Below, piece by piece: positions 45,885 through 55,224 of a DNA stretch of 64,000 nt (position 1 is the first letter of the stretch; the number at the start of each line of letters is the position of its first letter). The stretch is from positions 1 to 64,000 of the forward strand of contig CAVTOX010000008.1 of the NCBI GenBank assembly GCA_963736425.1, written 5' to 3'. The stretch comes from Prado023 sp963736425. Its GTDB lineage: Bacteria; Actinomycetota; Actinomycetes; S36-B12; CAIYMF01. Both the position numbers and the translations under genes were made by a program. A model generated the notes under the pieces. That model had not been told where the DNA came from. It did no database searches and saw only the letters and a program-made list of their open reading frames with translations.

Positions 45885-46817
45885 ATGTCTACCGATATTT
45901 CCCCCGCGACTGACCCTGCGACGCCCCCCACAAGTCCCTCTGGGGGAGCCGACGCCAGCGCCGCCCCCGCCCCCGCCTACGCCAGCCCGGCCGGGGCGCA
46001 CGTCCGCCTCGACGTCGACGCCTTCGATCCGGAGGCGGACAAGCTGGCTGTGCGCCGCGAGGGAGATCTGGTCGTGATCGAGCTCGCCGACCACGACCGG
46101 CGCAACATGATGAGCCTGGAGATGACCACCGCGTGGAGTCGGCTGATGTCCGGGATCGCAGCCGACTCCGAGGTGCGGGCGGTGCTGCTGACGGGTCAGG
46201 GCTCGGCGTTCAGCTCCGGGGGCGACACCTCGTGGATCGGGGCCGACTCCCACGAGCCGGTCCCGGTTCTGCGTGAGCGGATGCTGGCCTACTACGCGAC
46301 CTGGTTGATGATCCGGGACCTGCCCGTGCCGACCATCGCCGCGATCAATGGTCCGGCGATCGGAGCCGGTGCCGCGCTCGCGCTGGCCTGCGACATTCGC
46401 TGGGCGGGGGATTCGGCGAGCATGTCCGTGCCGTTCCTGCGCATGGGCCTGCACCCCGGGATGCTCTCGACCTTTCTGCTCACCGAGGTGGCTGGCGTCG
46501 CGGCCGCGCGCGACCTGCTCTTCACCGGCCGCCGCGTGGGCGCCGCGGAGATGCTCTCGCTCGGGTTGGTCAGTCGGGTGCTCGCCGACGAGGAGCTGGC
46601 CGCCGAGGCCCTGGCCGGCGCCCAGGGGGTCGCCGGCGGGGCGCCGGTTGCGGTGCAGCTGACGAAGGTCGCGCTCCGCGACGGTGGTCCGCGCGACTGG
46701 GCGTCGGCGACCCAGTGGGAGGGCCTGGCCCAGGCGGTCACGCTCGCCTCGGACGACCTGGCCGAGGGCTTGGCAGCCCTGCGCGAGAAGCGCGCACCGC
46801 GCTTCACCGGTCGCTGA
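45885..46817 (+). CDS. Enoyl-CoA hydratase/isomerase-family protein
   Basis: 310 residues from the ATG at 45885. After a Pro/Ala/Thr-rich N-terminus of about 45 residues comes a crotonase fold: VRAVLLTGQGSAFSSGGD (oxyanion region), AAINGPAIGAGAALALACD, MSVPFLRMGLHPG and FTGRRVGAAEMLSLGLVSRV. It probably hydrates or isomerises acyl-CoA. The usual first catalytic Glu region is altered (LHPGMLSTFLL where many have a G-E/T motif), so the exact reaction is uncertain. It precedes the intergenic region at 46818-47421. Confidence 0.82.
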   Translation: MSTDISPATDPATPPTSPSGGADASAAPAPAYASPAGAHVRLDVDAFDPEADKLAVRREGDLVVIELADHDRRNMMSLEMTTAWSRLMSGIAADSEVRAVLLTGQGSAFSSGGDTSWIGADSHEPVPVLRERMLAYYATWLMIRDLPVPTIAAINGPAIGAGAALALACDIRWAGDSASMSVPFLRMGLHPGMLSTFLLTEVAGVAAARDLLFTGRRVGAAEMLSLGLVSRVLADEELAAEALAGAQGVAGGAPVAVQLTKVALRDGGPRDWASATQWEGLAQAVTLASDDLAEGLAALREKRAPRFTGR

Positions 46818-46974
46818 GCGCAGACGGCTCGGGGAGTCTCCGGAACGCACGTTGCCGTTCCTTCAGTCGGCCCGCAGCGTGGACGATGCTCACGTGCGGC
46901 GCGAGCTCGTCGGCGTGTCGTGGCGCGTGTCGAGAACCCGTACGGCGTGTCGCGGAGTTTTCTTTTCCTCCACA

Positions 46975-47105
46975 TGATCCACAGGGCATCGCCGCAGGTC
47001 AGAGGCTTTTAGATTAGTTGTGCACAGAAGTTGTCCACAGTTGTCCCACGACACATCCACACCGACACGCGCAGTGATCCCCAGGTCATCCACAGCCCAT
47101 CCACA
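46975..47105 (+). promoter_or_regulatory. Cluster of DnaA-box-like 9-mers
   Basis: Six same-strand 9-mers within 131 nt: TGATCCACA (46975), TTGTGCACA (47018), TTGTCCACA (47031, identical to the high-GC Actinobacterial DnaA box consensus), ACATCCACA (47053), TCATCCACA (47086) and CCATCCACA (47097). A locally AT-rich patch (CTTTTAGATTAG) lies among them. No dnaA or dnaN lies in the window, so this is not the usual oriC setting. Either a DnaA-titration or secondary control locus, or binding sites for another regulator. Confidence 0.55.
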
Positions 47106-47124
47106 GGCGAGTTACTGGGGGGTA

Positions 47125-47158
47125 TTGACGTGTGAACATCAGGTGAATACGTTCACCT
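47125..47158 (+). promoter_or_regulatory. Promoter overlapped by a palindromic operator
   Basis: TTGACG (47125-47130), 17-nt spacer and TACGTT (47148-47153) form a good plus-strand promoter. A perfect palindrome AGGTGAA-TACG-TTCACCT (47141-47158) covers the -10 box and is a likely repressor site. No plus-strand protein gene follows for more than 2 kb, which points to a non-coding transcript. Confidence 0.55.
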
Positions 47159-47164
47159 CTCGAA

Positions 47165-47232
47165 GGACCCCCGGAGATAACGGGTGCACGCCAGGGTCGA
47201 CCCCCGTGCGCCAACGCGCCTCCGGGGGTTCC
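47165..47232 (+). ncRNA. Candidate structured RNA downstream of the 47125 promoter
   Basis: Starting about 6-10 nt after the expected transcript start, GGACCCCCGGAG (47165-47176) pairs with CTCCGGGGGTTCC (47220-47232, one bulge), enclosing a GC-rich loop with a further possible ACGGG/CCCGT pairing. No open frame with a ribosome site is seen here. Possible small RNA; inference only. Confidence 0.35.
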
Positions 47233-47337
47233 GTTTGTCAGGGGTGCCGGTGGCGAGTCGGCGGCCGTTCGAATGCGGGGTCGCGACCGCCCCCCCGACC
47301 TGACTCGTCAGGGTCCGTGCGCCCGGCGAACCGCCGA

Positions 47338-47383
47338 GCTGGTAGTCGATTCGGGTCGCTGATCGACCGAATCGACTACCAGC
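47338..47383. terminator. Hairpin between convergent transcripts
   Basis: Perfect 17-bp inverted repeat starting GCTGGTAGTCGATTCGG with a 12-nt loop, 39 nt beyond the stop of the minus-strand Nudix gene (47422). It could terminate that gene and also the putative plus-strand RNA. No T-run. Confidence 0.7.
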
Positions 47384-47421
47384 GCCGCGGAGGCGTGGGG
47401 GAGCGCCGTGACAGCGCGCGG

Positions 47422-48063
47422 TCAGGCCAGGCCCAGATCGCGGACCCGCTGGATGAGGCCGCGCACGACGTCGTCGGCGCCGTCCGGCAGGGCGTCGAGG
47501 GCGAACCAGGCGAGGTCCAGCGACTCGTCGCTGCGCAGATGCACCGCACCGGGCGGGGCCACGGCCACGTACTCGAAGTCCAGGTGGCTGCTGGGCTCGG
47601 GAACGCCGTAGCGGGTGCGGCAGCGCACGGCGTGCCAGTCCAGCCCGATCGGGGTGGGGTGCAGGTCGAGGCCGTCGATCCCGGACTCCTCGGTGGCCTC
47701 GCGCAGAGCGGCGGCGGCCATGGTCCCGTCGCCGGCCTCGACATGCCCGCCGAGCTGGAACCAGCGCCCGGCCAGCGGGTGCAGGGTCAGCAGTACCCGC
47801 TCGCGCGCGGCGTCGAGCACGACCGTGCTGGCGGTGAGGTGTCCGGCGCGCAGGTCCCGGCTGGAAGCGTCCGGGTGGGCCTCGAGGAACGCGAGGTAGC
47901 GGGCCCGCAGGTCGTCCTGGGTCGGTGAGGGCGCCCGCCAGTCGCTGAGGACCCGGCGCGCGTCGGCAACCAGCGGGTCCTCGATGGCCGCAGCCTGTGG
48001 CCGGTCCAGCGGGCGCGATCCTGGGGCCCCGCACCTCGTGCGCAGGATCAGGTGCGGGCGCAC
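47422..48063 (-). CDS. Nudix hydrolase
   Basis: 213 residues from a GTG at 48063, 3 nt after the upstream gene's stop, so probably coupled to it; a later start near EDPLVADARRVL is possible. The Nudix box reads GGHVEAGDGTMAAAALREATEESGI. Sequence before the box (HLTASTVVLDAARERVLLTLHP) is the usual first strand pair. Substrate is not evident; members remove diphosphates from nucleotides or sugars. In an operon with the DUF2342 zincin. Confidence 0.85.
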   Translation of the reverse strand: MRPHLILRTRCGAPGSRPLDRPQAAAIEDPLVADARRVLSDWRAPSPTQDDLRARYLAFLEAHPDASSRDLRAGHLTASTVVLDAARERVLLTLHPLAGRWFQLGGHVEAGDGTMAAAALREATEESGIDGLDLHPTPIGLDWHAVRCRTRYGVPEPSSHLDFEYVAVAPPGAVHLRSDESLDLAWFALDALPDGADDVVRGLIQRVRDLGLA

Positions 48064-48066
48064 CTG

Positions 48067-49527
48067 TCACTCGCGGGTGCCGGGCTCATCCGAGGAGTCG
48101 TCGCCCTTGGGCTGGGGTTCCTCGACCTCGACAGCCTCCGCCTCGGCCTCGGCCCCGGGTGCGGCCTCCGCGTCCACCGCCCCACCGTCCACCGCGCCCT
48201 CGAGCGCCTCCGGGACCACGCCGGAGGCCAGCGCCTCGAGCTCGGCGTCGGAGATCGACGAGCCGGACACGAACGACGTCGGGTCGTCGAGGTCGGCCGG
48301 GCCGGGCAGCAGGTCGGGGTGCTCCCAGACGGCGTCGCGCCCGGCCACGCCGCGCACGCGCTCGAGCTCGGTCCACAGGGCAGCGGCCTCGCGCAGGCGC
48401 CGCGGACGCATCTCGAGGCCGACGAGGGTCTGGAACGTCTTCTCGGCCGGACCGCCCACCGCACGGCGACGACGGACCGCCTCCTGCAGCCTGTCCGCGG
48501 TCGGCAGCCGATCGGCGATGGCGGCGGCCACGACGTGGTCCACCCAGCCCTCGACGAGCGCCAGCAGGGTCTCCAGGCGGGCCAGCGCGGCCTTCTGCTC
48601 GGGGGTGTCCTCGGGGGCCAGGACGCCGGAGGCCAGCGCCTCCTGGAGGTTGGCCGGGTTGCTCATGTCGATGTCGCGCAGCGTCTCCTCCATCGCGCCG
48701 GTGTCCAGGCCGATCCCGCGGGCGTAGGCCGCGACGGCGTCGCGCACGGTCGGGCCGAGCCACGCGACGTGCGTGAACAGCCGCTGGTGGGCGACCTCGC
48801 GCAGCGCGAGGTACAGCGCGATCTCGCCGGGCTCGATCTCCAGGCCGGTGCCGAACGCGGCGATGTTCTCGGGCAGCAGGGTCGGGATGCCGTCGGAGGT
48901 CAGCGGCAGGCCGACGTCCCCGGCGCCCAGGACCTCGCCCGCGAGCGCGGCCAGGCCCTGCCCGGCCTGCATCGCGAACATGTTGGCGCCCATCTGCTTG
49001 ACCATGCCCATCATCGGACCGAGCATCGCGGTCAGGTCGACGGGCATGTCCGGCGGGAGCATCGCCTTGAGCTCCTCGGGGAGCCCGCCGGCGAGGTCCT
49101 CGGTGCTGGGCATCATGGTGGTCATCGAGGTCTGCACCTGCTCGGCGATGGGCGTGATGATCTCCTGCCAGGCCGGCATCGTGGCCTCGAGCCACTGGGA
49201 GCGGCTCCACGCGCGGGCGCCGGCGCCGGTGGACGGGAACTCGGTGGCCGGGTCGAGCCAGAGGTCGGCCAGTCGCACGGCCTCCTCGACGGCGCGTCTC
49301 TGCGCGTCGGCGACGACCGGGTCGCCGGCGGTGGCGATCGCCTTGCGGGCGACGTCGGTGGCTGCCGACCAGTTCACCGCGCCCGGGTCGGGGTTGTTCG
49401 ACATCCCCTGCAGCATCGCGCCGAGCTGTGACAGCGCGGACCCGAGGTCGCCCATGTTGAAGGGGTCCTGTGGCTGGCCCTTGTCGTCCGGGTCCGAGGG
49501 CGTGAAGCCGAAGGGGACGTTGCTCAT
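48067..49527 (-). CDS. DUF2342-family zinc-dependent metalloprotease-like protein
   Basis: 486 residues. Member of the DUF2342 zincin-like family found next to the PDZ/Lon-like protease in Actinobacteria (Rv3195 position). Features: an N-terminal Gly/Met/Gln-rich region, LREVAHQRLFTHV (an HExxH-like but altered helix: E-V-A-H rather than HExxH) and ALVEGWVDHVV, both typical of this family. A C-terminal acidic Glu/Ala-rich tail follows. No signal peptide or membrane helix is obvious. Proteolytic activity is not proved for the family. Confidence 0.8.
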   Translation of the reverse strand: MSNVPFGFTPSDPDDKGQPQDPFNMGDLGSALSQLGAMLQGMSNNPDPGAVNWSAATDVARKAIATAGDPVVADAQRRAVEEAVRLADLWLDPATEFPSTGAGARAWSRSQWLEATMPAWQEIITPIAEQVQTSMTTMMPSTEDLAGGLPEELKAMLPPDMPVDLTAMLGPMMGMVKQMGANMFAMQAGQGLAALAGEVLGAGDVGLPLTSDGIPTLLPENIAAFGTGLEIEPGEIALYLALREVAHQRLFTHVAWLGPTVRDAVAAYARGIGLDTGAMEETLRDIDMSNPANLQEALASGVLAPEDTPEQKAALARLETLLALVEGWVDHVVAAAIADRLPTADRLQEAVRRRRAVGGPAEKTFQTLVGLEMRPRRLREAAALWTELERVRGVAGRDAVWEHPDLLPGPADLDDPTSFVSGSSISDAELEALASGVVPEALEGAVDGGAVDAEAAPGAEAEAEAVEVEEPQPKGDDSSDEPGTRE

Positions 49528-49737
49528 GGGCGGTGCCTTCCTGTCGCGGGTCGAGGGGACGACCCGAGTTCAAGCGTAGGCCGGTGGCTGCGCACGTGCG
49601 CAGCGCCCGTCGACCGACTGGCGGCTCCTTCCCCGCGTTCGGGTCCGGTAAACGCGCATCCGGATCGTCCGCGCGTGCTCGTGGTGGACGGTAGGCTCGC
49701 CGGCGCAGGAGTCGGGACCGGTGAGGGAGGAGGCGAC

Positions 49738-49917
49738 GTGATCTGGTGGATCATCCCGATCGTGGCCACCCTCGCGGCCTGGGCCTACACCCGTGTGGCC
49801 GGCTCGTGGGGCGGCCGGGCCAGCCCGCGCCCCGAGCCCGGATCGCCGGAGGACGCCCGCGACCTCGCGCGGTTCGCCGAGGCGCTTCGGCGTCCGTTCC
49901 CCGGCGGCCAGGGATGA
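49738..49917 (+). CDS. Small single-pass membrane protein
   Basis: 59 residues from a GTG at 49738 with GGGAGGAGG upstream. An N-terminal helix (IWWIIPIVATLAAWAYT) is followed by a charged tail with EDARDLARFAEALRRPF. It overlaps the PDZ gene start by 4 nt (ATGA), so it is translated with it and may be a partner or regulator of that protease. No family is recognised. The earlier in-frame start at 49675 lacks a ribosome site. Confidence 0.65.
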   Translation: MIWWIIPIVATLAAWAYTRVAGSWGGRASPRPEPGSPEDARDLARFAEALRRPFPGGQG

Positions 49918-51208
49918 CCGATCCGATCGACGACGCCCCCGCGATCCCGGGGGGCCCCGACGTTCCGCGACCACCGACGCGGTGCGGCTCCCGGCGACGC
50001 CGGTGACTCCGCCGCCCACACCTCCGCCACCGAGCCGGCCACCCGCTGGTGGGACCGGGTCACGCTCTGGTTCGGCGGGCACCCGCCGATCACCCCGCGG
50101 CAGCGGACCCGTTCGCGGGCGATCCGCCGGGGAGTGGTCGCCGGCACGGTGCTGGTCGTGGTCGGCTCGATCATCCAGCTGCCCCTGCTGGTCCTGAGCC
50201 CCGGGCCCACGTACAACACGATCGGCGAGGTCAACGGAGAGCCGCTGATCACGATCACCGGCACCACCACGTACCCGACGGACGGGGCGCTGGACATGCT
50301 CACGGTGTCCGAGCGCGGTGGCTCGTCGGGCGGGGTCTACCTCGGTGAGGCGCTGGTCGGGTGGGCCTCGCCGGCGGAGTCGGTGGTCCCGCGGGAGTCG
50401 ATCTACGGCCCCGAGGTGACCGGCGAGGAGATCACCGAGCGCAACGACCAGTTGTTCGCCCTCTCGCAGTCGGACTCGATCGCCGCGGCGATGAACGAGC
50501 TGGGGATCCCGACCGAGGAGGCCATCGTCGTCACGGTCGTCGCCGGTGGGTCGCCGGCCGACGGGATCGTCGAGGCGGGCGACCAGATCGTCTCGGTCAA
50601 CGGCCAGGCGGTCACCACGCCCGCGCAGGTCGGCAAGGAGGTCCGCAAGGGGGAGGTCGGCGACACCGTCACCCTCGAGGTCCTGCGCGTCGAGGAGCCG
50701 GGTGCCGAGCCGACGAAGAAGACCCTCGAGGTGGTGACGGTGGCCAACCCGAAGCCCGAGGATCCCGCGGCCGCGCCCCAGCCGTACATGGGGATCATCG
50801 TCGGGGTGGCCTACGAGGCGCCGTTCGACATCGAGTTCGCCGACAGCAACGTGGGCGGGCCCAGCGCCGGGATGATGTTCTCGCTGGGCATGATCGACAT
50901 GCTCACCGAGGGCCAGCTCAACGGCGGCAAGCACGTGGCGGGCACCGGGACGATCGACCCGGACGGGCAACGTCGGACCGATCGGCGGGATCCAGCAGAA
51001 GCTGGTCGGCGCCCGGGATGCCGGGGCGGAGCTCATGCTCGCCCCGCAGGACAACTGCGCCGACGTGGTCGGCAACATCCCCGGCGGCCTGACGGTCGTG
51101 CCGGTGAGCACCCTGAGCCAGGCACGCGACACCGTGGAGAAGTGGGTCGCTGACCCCGGCGCGGAGTTCCCGCAGTGCGGCGACGGGCTCGCAGCCGCAG
51201 GGCGCTGA
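49914..51208 (+). CDS. PDZ and Lon-like (S16) membrane protease (two frameshifts)
   Basis: About 430 residues corrected. Cytoplasmic N-terminus, one helix (VVAGTVLVVVGSIIQLPLLVLSPG), then the outer domain YNTIGEVNG, a PDZ domain (VVAGGSPADGIVEAGDQIVSVNG) and the S16 Lon-type catalytic domain: GGPSAGMMFSL with the nucleophile Ser, and after a break IGGIQQKLVGA with the catalytic Lys. One frame error falls between 49930 and 49998 (N-terminal linker) and one near 50966 (extra G in GGG). This is the YlbL/Rv3194c-type protease, probably acting on exported or membrane proteins. The ATG at 49914 overlaps the preceding gene. Confidence 0.85.
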
Positions 51209-51286
51209 CCACGGAAGCCGCAGCCGTTCGGAAGGGTCGCTGCGGCGCTGACCACCGGACGCCCCGGCGACACCGGAGGGCGCTGG

Positions 51287-51820
51287 CTACCGGAACGTCG
51301 CGAGCAGCGCCTCGGCCAGGCCGGGAACGAGGTCGTGGCCGGTCAGCACCGAGTCGTCGGAGTCGTCGGGAGAGCCGTCCGCGCCCGCGGCGCCGCGCAG
51401 GCGCAGCACGCTCATCTGCTGGCCGTCCTTGGTGACGGCCACGACGATGCGCATGTCCTGCGCCGCCGGATGCTCGCGCGCGACGGTGGCGGCGTCGGGC
51501 CGGTCGGCGATGGCGGCCTCGGCCTCGGGCGGCAGCACGATGCGCTCCACCACCAGCGCCGCGCCGGCGATCTCCTCGGGCCACTCGATCCGGGCCAGGA
51601 AGACGTCGAGCTCCTCGTCGTCCGGGGGAGCGGGCTGCTCGAACGTGGTCAGCGCCGGGCCACCCTCGAGGACCCCCAGCTGCGCGGCCAGCCCGGGCTG
51701 CGTGGCGCGGACGTGATCCGTGGGCACGAGGGCGAACAGCAGCGTGGGCTGGTCCCACCCCTGGCTGGCGACGTGCCTCTCGATGTCCAGCGCGGCGGCG
51801 AGCAGGTCCTGGGCGTCCAT
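51287..51820 (-). CDS. PPA1309-family conserved Actinobacterial protein
   Basis: 177 residues from the ATG at 51820. Acidic, with LLAAALDIERHVASQGWDQP at the N-terminus, FALVPTDHVRAT, LARIEWPEEIAGAALVVER and MRIVVAVTKDGQQMSVLRLRG at the C-terminal half. It matches the PPA1309 family of Actinobacteria, which often lies between the PDZ protease and UPF0182 genes. No catalytic motif or membrane segment is seen. Function unknown. Confidence 0.75.
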   Translation of the reverse strand: MDAQDLLAAALDIERHVASQGWDQPTLLFALVPTDHVRATQPGLAAQLGVLEGGPALTTFEQPAPPDDEELDVFLARIEWPEEIAGAALVVERIVLPPEAEAAIADRPDAATVAREHPAAQDMRIVVAVTKDGQQMSVLRLRGAAGADGSPDDSDDSVLTGHDLVPGLAEALLATFR

Positions 51821-52140
51821 GCGCCCAGTCTCCCAGCCCGGGCCGGAGAACCGGCACCAGTCCCGGAAGGCGGACGACCGCGTGCGAGCGGCCACCTCCG
51901 GCCGGCAGCGCGTCGAATCGTCGACGCTGGGCCAGCAACGGCGGCCGAGTGCTCCACGGCCCGGGGACAGCGGCGCGCTCGAGAGGGCGAGACGGGCGCA
52001 CCCGGCGGGGGCGGCGTCGAGCCCAGGGCCACCACGCCTCGCTGGGTGACTGTCAGGGTCGTGTGAGGATGCGCCGGCCGCCGGGTAAGGCGCTACGAGG
52101 TCGTCGGTGGGATGTCCGGAATGCAGGTAGTTTTGGGACC
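51821..52140. other. Divergent intergenic region
   Basis: No gene. The only signal seen is the TAGTTT box (52128-52133) just ahead of the UPF0182 start. Confidence 0.35.
52128..52133 (+). promoter_or_regulatory. Candidate leaderless -10 box of the UPF0182 gene
   Basis: TAGTTT lies 7 nt before the GTG at 52141. No ribosome site is present, in keeping with leaderless translation. Confidence 0.5.
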
Positions 52141-55100
52141 GTGAGCTTCGATCAGACCCCCTCGCCCAGCCGTCCGCGGCAGACCGCAACGTCCAAGCGG
52201 TCCGGGGCGCTGGCCCCGACGCTGATCATCCTCGGGGTGCTGGCGGTCGTGTTCATGATCTTCACGACGTTCTACACCGACTTCCTCTGGTACTCCTCGG
52301 TCGACAAGTCCTCGGTGTTCACCACGCTGCTGGCCACCCAGCTGGGGCTGTTCGTCGTGTTCGGCCTGATCATGGCCACCGCGATCGGCGTCACGATGCT
52401 CATCGCCTACCGGTCACGGCCCGAGATCGGCGTGATGTCCGCCGAGCAGATCTCCCTGGAGCGCTACCGGGCCAGCCTGGAGCCGTTCCACAAGGCTGAT
52501 CCTGATCGGGATCCCGACGATGTTCGGCGTGATGGCCGGCATGTCGGCCTCCGCGCAGTGGCAGTCCTGGATGACGTTCCGCTACGCCACCCCGTTCGGC
52601 ACGAACGACCCGCAGTTCAACACCGACATCAGCTTCTTCGCCCTGCAGTACCCGTTCCTGCGCTTCGTGCTCGGGTTCATGGTGGCCGTGCTGATCCTGT
52701 GCATCCTCATGGCGGCGGTCACGCACTACGTCTACGGCGGGCTGCGGCTGCAGGGCGCGCCGCCGCGGACCTCGCGCGCGGCGCACGTGCAGCTGTCGAT
52801 CCTCGGTGGGCTGTTCATGCTGCTCAAGGCCGTCGGCTACTGGCTGGACCGCTACGGCCTGGCGATCAAGGCCGAGCCGCTCGTCGACGGGTTCACCGGC
52901 CTGAAGTACCGCGACGTCAACGCGGTGCTGCCGGCCAAGGACATCCTGGTCGTGATCGCACTGGTGTGCGCCGTGCTGTTCTTCGCCAACGCCTTCCGCC
53001 AGGGCTGGACGCTGCCGCTGGTCGGGACCGGCCTGCTGGCCATCTCCGCGCTGGTCATCGGCGGCATCTACCCGGCGATCGTCCAGCAGTTCCAGGTCAA
53101 GCCCTCGGAGCTGGTGCGCGAGCAGGAGTACATCAAGCGCAACATCGAGGCCACACGTGCCGCCTACGGCCTGGACAAGGCGAAGTTCGAGGACTACTCC
53201 GGTGAGGGTGAGGCCGAGTGCCGCGACCCTCAAGGAGGACGCGGGCACGCTGACCAACATCCGCCTGCTGGACCCGGCGGTCGTGTCGCCCACGTTCCGC
53301 CAGCTGCAGCAGATCCGCGGGTTCTACTCCTTCCCCGACACCCTCGACGTCGACCGCTACGCGATGGCCGACGGGACCCGTGGGGCCGTCATCGCCGTGC
53401 GCGAGGTCGACCTCGCTGGCGTGGGGGAGCGCAACTGGGCCAACGACCACGCGGTCTACACCCACGGGTACGGCGTCGTCGCGGCCTACGACAACACCTC
53501 GCTGTCCGACGGACGCCCCGACTTCTTCGCCTCCGACATCCCGACCATCGGCGAGCTGAAGATCGACCAGCCGCGGATCTACTTCGGCGCGGACTCCCCG
53601 GACTACTCCATCGTGGGGGCGCCGGAGGGTGCTGAGCCGCGCGAGCTCGACTACCCCGACGACAAGTCGGCCAGCGGCCAGAAGAACAACACGTACACCG
53701 GCTCCGGCGGGGTCCCGGTGGGCAACGTGTTCAACAAGCTGCTGTTCGCGGCCCGGATGCAGGACCCGAACATCGTCCTGAGCTCCCTGGTGAACTCCGA
53801 TTCCAAGATCCTCTTCGACCGGGAGCCGCTGACCCGCGTGGCCAAGGTGGCGCCCTGGCTGACCACGGACGGCGACCCGTACCCCGTGGTGGTCGGCGGG
53901 CGCGTGAAGTGGATCATCGACGGGTACACCACGACCAACGCCTACCCGTACTCCTCGCGCACCACCCTCAAGGACGCCACCGCCGACGCGATCACGGCCA
54001 CCTCGAGCTCCGTGGCCACGTTGCCCAGCGAGCGCATCAACTACCTGCGCAACTCGGTCAAGGCAGTCGTCGACGCCTACGACGGCACCGTGACCCTGTA
54101 CGCGTGGGACCCGACCGACCCGCTGCTGCAGACCTGGACCAAGGCCTTCGGCGGGACAGTCACCCCGATCGCTGAGGCGTCGCCCGAGCTGGTGCGCGCA
54201 CTTCCGCTACCCGGAGGACATGTTCAAGGTGCAGCGCACGATCCTCTCGCGCTACCACGTTGAGGATCCGGCCAGCTTCTACAACGGCCAGGACTTCTGG
54301 ACGATCCCGAACGACCCGACCAACCGCGCCGTGAACGCACTGCAGCCGCCGTACTACCTGACGCTGCGGATGCCCGGAACCACGGAGCCGAAGTTCTCGT
54401 TGACCACGACGTTCGCACCGCTGAAGCGCCAGACGCTCGCGGCGTTCATGGCCGTGGACTCCGCACCTGGGCCGACGTACGGGACCATCCGGGTGCTGCA
54501 GCTGCCCCGGAACACCACTGTGCCCGGTCCGACGCAGGTGCAGAACAACTTCGAGTCCGAACCGGCGATCGCCGAGCAGCTCACGTTGCTGCGTCGAGGC
54601 GGGGCGGACGTGGAGTACGGCAACCTGCTCTCGCTGCCGGTCAGCGGCGGGTTGCTCTACGTCGAGCCGGTGTACGTGCGCGCCTCGCAGGGGCAGGGCT
54701 ACCCGCTGCTGCGCAAGGTGCTGGTGAACTTCGGTGACACCACGGTGCTGAGGAACTCCCTCGGGGAGGCCCTGGCAGCCGTGTTCTCAGGGACGGGGAC
54801 AGGCAGCGGAACGGGAACCGACACCGGCGGCGACACCGACACCGGCGGCGGCGACGCGGGGAAGCCCACCGCTGATGCCCAGGCCGACCTGGTGAAGGCG
54901 ATCGCCGACGCCCAGGCTGCCTACCAGAAGGGCGAGGACGCCCTGGCCGCCGGCGACTTCGCCGCCTACGGCAAGGCGCAGGATGAGCTCAAGGCCGCCC
55001 TGGACCGAGCCGCGGCCGCACAGCGCCGGATCACCGGGGACTCCGTCGAGCAGCCCCCCGCCGACGGGGCGACGTCGGGGGAGCCTCCCGCCACGGACGC

Positions 55101-55152
55101 GCCGAGCACCGCGCCCTCGGACAGCGCCACCGCCACTCCAGCCAGCACCTGA
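52141..55152 (+). CDS. UPF0182-family large membrane protein (three frameshifts)
   Basis: About 1000 residues corrected, from a GTG at 52141. Seven or so N-terminal helices are followed by a large extracytoplasmic domain with YSFPDTLDVDRY, NDHAVYTHGYG, HFRYPEDMFKVQR and a Gly/Thr- and Ala/Asp-rich C-terminal tail. Frame errors lie near 52494 (loss of 2 nt from GCGC before LILIGIPTMFG), 53216 (extra base in GGCC(G)AGTG) and 54195 (loss of 2 nt from a GC run before HFRYPED). The family (Rv3193c) is conserved in Actinobacteria and its role is unknown. The tail contains an Ala-rich segment with coiled-coil character. Confidence 0.85.
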
Positions 55153-55224
55153 CCCAGCGCGAACCGGGGAGCCGCGGCCGGTAGGTTTCCATCCGGCGAC
55201 AGGGCCGGATCGGGAGGGTTCGAC

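Noticed and set aside
46975..47105. Chromosomal oriC
   Set aside because: No dnaA, dnaN, rpmH or gyrase genes lie in the window, and the boxes are all on one strand in a short region; kept only as a DnaA-box-like cluster.
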